Assembly: GCF_018336155.1 (NCBI RefSeq) | Contig: NZ_JAGYHF010000003.1 | Span: forward strand, 434,001 to 498,000 | Source: Pseudomonas rustica | GTDB lineage: Bacteria; Pseudomonadota; Gammaproteobacteria; Pseudomonadales; Pseudomonadaceae | Reading direction: 5' to 3' | DNA: 64,000 nt | Part shown: piece by piece, positions 61,757 to 64,000 of the stretch | Position numbering within the stretch: the stretch's first letter is position 1 | Layout of the letters: every line of letters begins with the position of its first letter | Translations under genes and position numbers: made by a program | Notes under the pieces: generated by a model | The model's database searches: none | What the model saw: only the letters and a program-made list of their open reading frames with translations | What the model was told of the DNA's origin: nothing

Positions 61757-62529
61757 TCGAGTTGTCGACCCCGAAAACCGGTACTCATGGCCGCGTTGCG
61801 CTGGTCACGGGTGCCGCGCGCGGTATCGGTCTGGGGATTGCGGCGTGGCTGATCAGCGAAGGCTGGCAAGTGGTGCTGACGGATCTGGATCGTGCGCGCG
61901 GTTCGAAAGTGGCTAAGGTGCTGGGCGAAAGTGCCTGGTTTATCGCCATGGACGTTGCCGACGAAGCTCAGGTCGCGCTCGGTGTGGCTGAAGTGTTGGG
62001 GCAGTTTGGTCGTCTCGATGCTTTGGTGTGCAATGCGGCCGTGGCTGATCCGCACAACATCACCCTGGAAAGCCTCGATCTGGCCTACTGGAATCGTGTG
62101 TTGGCGGTGAACCTCAGTGGGCCGATGTTGCTGGCCAAGCACTGCGCGCCGTATCTGCGCGCTCACAACGGTTCGATCGTCAATCTGGCTTCGACCCGTG
62201 CGCGGCAATCGGAAGCCGACTCTGAGGCGTACGCGGCGAGCAAGGGTGGGTTGTTGGCGCTGACGCATGCGTTGGCGATCAGTCTGGGGCCGGAGATTCG
62301 TGTTGACGCGGTCAGCCCGGGCTGGATCGATGCGCGCGATCCTTCTGCGCGTCGGGCGGAGCCTTTGGCTGATGCTGATCATGCTCAGCATCCGGCGGGC
62401 AGGGTAGGGACGGTCGAAGACGTGGCGGCGATGGTTGCGTGGTTGCTGTCAAGGAATGCCGGGTTTGTCACCGGGCAGGAATTCGTCGTCGATGGCGGTA
62501 TGACCAAGAAGATGATTTACACAGAGTAA
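61753..62529 (+). CDS. Short-chain dehydrogenase/reductase
   Basis: 258 residues, starting with GTG at 61753, inside the metZ stop (GTGA). The cofactor motif is [12 protein letters not shown], the catalytic Ser is in [10 protein letters not shown], and the YxxxK motif is YAASKGG; the C-terminal [16 protein letters not shown] is typical. The coupled arrangement with metZ occurs in other Pseudomonas as well, but there is no known role in methionine synthesis; the substrate is unknown. Confidence 0.88.
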   Translation: MIELSTPKTGTHGRVALVTGAARGIGLGIAAWLISEGWQVVLTDLDRARGSKVAKVLGESAWFIAMDVADEAQVALGVAEVLGQFGRLDALVCNAAVADPHNITLESLDLAYWNRVLAVNLSGPMLLAKHCAPYLRAHNGSIVNLASTRARQSEADSEAYAASKGGLLALTHALAISLGPEIRVDAVSPGWIDARDPSARRAEPLADADHAQHPAGRVGTVEDVAAMVAWLLSRNAGFVTGQEFVVDGGMTKKMIYTE

Positions 62530-62546
62530 GAAGCGAAGCCGCGAAC

Positions 62547-62575
62547 GTGTAGGAGTGAGCCTGCTCGCGATAGCA
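62547..62575. repeat. Single REP-type unit (family A variant)
   Basis: GTGTAGGAGTGAGCCTGCTCG without an inverted partner, just after the SDR stop. Confidence 0.6.
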
Positions 62576-62645
62576 GTTTCATGGATGTTACTTTCTCAGG
62601 GATTGAAGCAATTTCGTCTTTTTTAGAAAAACTTCAATCCTGCTA

Positions 62646-62674
62646 TTGACTTAGGTTCGCTACCTGCGTAAATT
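62646..62674 (+). promoter_or_regulatory. Sigma-70 promoter of Val/Asp tRNA array
   Basis: TTGACT (62646-62651), spacer of 17, TAAATT (62669-62674), followed by a GC-rich TCGCGGCC discriminator, 23 bases before the tRNA-Val. Confidence 0.75.
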
Positions 62675-62696
62675 TCGCGGCCTCGGAGATGCAAAC

Positions 62697-62772
62697 GGGT
62701 GATTAGCTCAGCTGGGAGAGCGTCTGCCTTACAAGCAGAATGTCGGCGGTTCGATCCCGTCATCACCCACCA
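62697..62772 (+). tRNA. tRNA-Val (anticodon TAC)
   Basis: 76 bases with encoded CCA. Acceptor GGGTGAT / ATCACCC, anticodon loop CTTACAA giving TAC, T loop TTCGATC. Confidence 0.95.
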
Positions 62773-62827
62773 CTCCCGAGAAACTTGCGTAAGCAAGAAC
62801 GTAGGCTGAAAGTGCCTGCACCGACGC

Positions 62828-62904
62828 GCAGCGGTAGTTCAGTCGGTTAGAATACCGGCCTGTCACGCCGGGGGTCGCGGGTTCGAGTCCCGTCCGCTGC
62901 GCCA
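62828..62904 (+). tRNA. tRNA-Asp (anticodon GTC), copy 1
   Basis: 77 bases with encoded CCA. Acceptor GCAGCGG / CCGCTGC, anticodon loop CTGTCAC giving GTC, T loop TTCGAGT. Identical to copy 2. Confidence 0.95.
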
Positions 62905-62997
62905 TATTGTACAAATCAGACTTGTCTGGTTTGCGATTGAAAAGCACCGAAGCTTTCAATCAAAACGAGTTACTTGAGCGCGAGCTCAAAGCGATAC

Positions 62998-63074
62998 GCA
63001 GCGGTAGTTCAGTCGGTTAGAATACCGGCCTGTCACGCCGGGGGTCGCGGGTTCGAGTCCCGTCCGCTGCGCCA
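62998..63074 (+). tRNA. tRNA-Asp (anticodon GTC), copy 2
   Basis: 77 bases, the same sequence as the copy at 62828. The spacer in front is different, so only the tRNA itself is kept identical. Confidence 0.95.
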
Positions 63075-63147
63075 TATCTGCTTCAAGGATCACTGAACGC
63101 CTTGAAGCACCGAAAGCAACCGTTGGTTGATTCGGAATCGATAGCAA

Positions 63148-63176
63148 AGTCCCTGGTCGAAAGACCGGGGTTTTTT
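63148..63176 (+). terminator. Terminator of Val/Asp tRNA array
   Basis: CCCTGGTC / GACCGGGG stem with a GAAA loop, then six T residues. Confidence 0.85.
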
Positions 63177-63219
63177 GTGTCTGAAATTTGACCTCCGCTC
63201 CCATCACGCAACCCGGCTC

Positions 63220-63317
63220 CCTGTAGGAGCTGCGGCACGCTGTGATCTTTTGATCTTGATCGTAAAAAACAGGATTAAAAGATCGCAGCCTCGTTTCACT
63301 CGACAGCTCCTACAAGG
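63220..63317. repeat. Palindromic repeat (family B, longer loop)
   Basis: CCTGTAGGAGCTGCGGCACG at the left, and the partner GATCGCAGCCTCG ... CAGCTCCTACAAGG at the right, the latter with an insertion (TTTCACTCG). A diverged family B element between the tRNA array and the Tat-exported enzyme. Confidence 0.75.
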
Positions 63318-63548
63318 GATGCCTGTAACCATCCTGCGGTGCCACGTCGCATTGTCTTTTTTGATTCTTTAGTCAGAAATTTGTATCTGGTTGTTTGCTG
63401 CGAGCGCAGAAACCTTTAAAGTTAACCTTTCGGTCAGCTTTGCACTGTCATTTCGTCCTTCGTTTAGCCAAGAAGGGCTTCTGCAAGACTCGAGATTCCC
63501 CAGTAGATAACCAGAAGGGCGGATGTATAACCGTCCAGAGGATGATCC
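63318..63548 (+). other. Upstream region of molybdenum hydroxylase gene
   Basis: 231 bases without a gene that I trust. Only a Shine-Dalgarno site (AGAGG at 63537-63541) is recognised; no clear promoter or operator is seen. Confidence 0.4.
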
Positions 63549-64000
63549 ATGTCCAACCGTGAAATAACCCGGCGCTCGTTCCTCCAGGGCGGGCTGGTGG
63601 CGGGTGTGAGCGTCACGCTTACGCCGCTCAGCACCCAGACGCTGGCTGCCTTGATGGAAAACAGCGTGACCGTGCCGTCCGAAAAATGGCTCGGCAACAA
63701 TGGCAAAGCGCGCCAGCGTAACGATGCCTTGTCGAAAGTCTGCGGCAGCAAAGTCTTTGCCCGCGACATCCGTTCCAAGGACATGCCGGGCTGGCCCGAG
63801 CAGCAAGGCCACGCCATGCTGCTGAAAACCATCAAGGCCGACCATATCTATGCCGGCTACGACCTGTCGTGGCTTGGCGCCGATCTGCAGCCTGACCGCA
63901 TCGTCACCGCTGCCGATCTGGACAAGGACGGTATCGTCTTCCCTGAGGAACATGCGCCGGATCCGCTGCTGCCTGAAGGCAAAGTGCCGATGTTCATCGG
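63549..64000 (+). CDS. Tat-exported xanthine dehydrogenase-family molybdopterin-binding subunit (3' end outside window)
   Basis: 150 residues are visible. The N terminus has a twin-arginine signal (TRRSFLQGG at about 8-16, then a hydrophobic stretch ending SLTPLSTQTLAA-like), so the protein would be exported folded to the periplasm. The downstream part (NDALSKVCGSKVFARDIRSKDMPGWP, then HAMLLKTIKADHIYAGYDLSWL) is the start of the aldehyde oxidase/xanthine dehydrogenase large subunit (a/b hammerhead) domain. Such IorB/CoxL-like proteins work with a small [2Fe-2S] subunit and often c-type cytochromes to oxidise aldehydes or N-heterocycles. AGAGG precedes the ATG. The real substrate cannot be told. 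Confidence 0.82.
   Translation, partial: MSNREITRRSFLQGGLVAGVSVTLTPLSTQTLAALMENSVTVPSEKWLGNNGKARQRNDALSKVCGSKVFARDIRSKDMPGWPEQQGHAMLLKTIKADHIYAGYDLSWLGADLQPDRIVTAADLDKDGIVFPEEHAPDPLLPEGKVPMFI

Overview
The window looks like a piece of a Pseudomonas chromosome from the fluorescens group. The evidence is a high-GC, densely packed gene set with a pyoverdine locus (pvdA, fpvI-like sigma factor, pvdRT-opmQ export genes) carrying textbook PvdS boxes, several families of Pseudomonas-type short palindromic repeats, fimV, and a long stretch whose gene order (aminotransferase, uvrB, emrBA-like, gltX, tRNA cluster, TetR, hydrolase ... leuCDB, asd, usg-like, fimV, truA, trpF, accD, folC, SPOR protein, cvpA, purF, metZ, SDR, tRNA-Val/Asp) matches what I recall of P. 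aeruginosa PAO1. No prophage, insertion sequence, CRISPR array or rRNA operon was seen.

Layout. Positions 1-6240 hold iron acquisition: a leftward pvdR-pvdT-opmQ tripartite exporter, divergent from a rightward fpvI-like ECF sigma gene and pvdA. Positions 6263-10523 hold magnesium homeostasis: a long leader, mgtA and mgtC, with repeats around them. Positions 10672-15104 hold a signalling cluster: a stand-alone degenerate receiver protein, a LuxR-type response regulator, and a 1072-residue BvgS-like hybrid kinase. Positions 15109-24195 are a mixed metabolic and stress region: dkgB, a LysR gene divergent from pirin (with a C-terminal frameshift), two YcaC-like hydrolases, an MscS channel fused to a cyclic-nucleotide-like domain, a GNAT enzyme, exonuclease III, an arylamine N-acetyltransferase and a BrnT/BrnA toxin-antitoxin pair. 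An NCS2 xanthine/urate-type transporter and tRNA-Asn follow.

From 26456 to 43838 come two small hypothetical genes, an aromatic aminotransferase, uvrB, an EmrAB-like exporter, gltX beside a duplicated tRNA-Ala/tRNA-Glu array, a TetR-hydrolase pair, a thioesterase, dusC, an ibpA-like small heat-shock gene under a sigma-32 promoter and ROSE-type RNA thermometer, a large PAS-GGDEF-EAL protein and a LysR regulator. From 43986 to 62529 is the biosynthetic block: leucine (leuCD, a methyltransferase, leuB), asd and an Asd-like paralogue, fimV, truA, trpF, accD-folC-SPOR, cvpA-purF and metZ-SDR. A tRNA-Val/Asp/Asp array and the start of a Tat-exported molybdenum hydroxylase large subunit close the window.

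Most of the region is ordinary core genome. The best candidates for a second look are the pseudo-receiver (Asn in place of the phospho-acceptor Asp) beside the BvgS-like kinase, the frameshifted pirin, the MscS fusion whose nucleotide-binding cassette lacks its arginine, the attenuator-like hairpin in the mgtA leader, the fpvI gene without fpvR, and the paired compensatory changes between the two tRNA-Ala genes.
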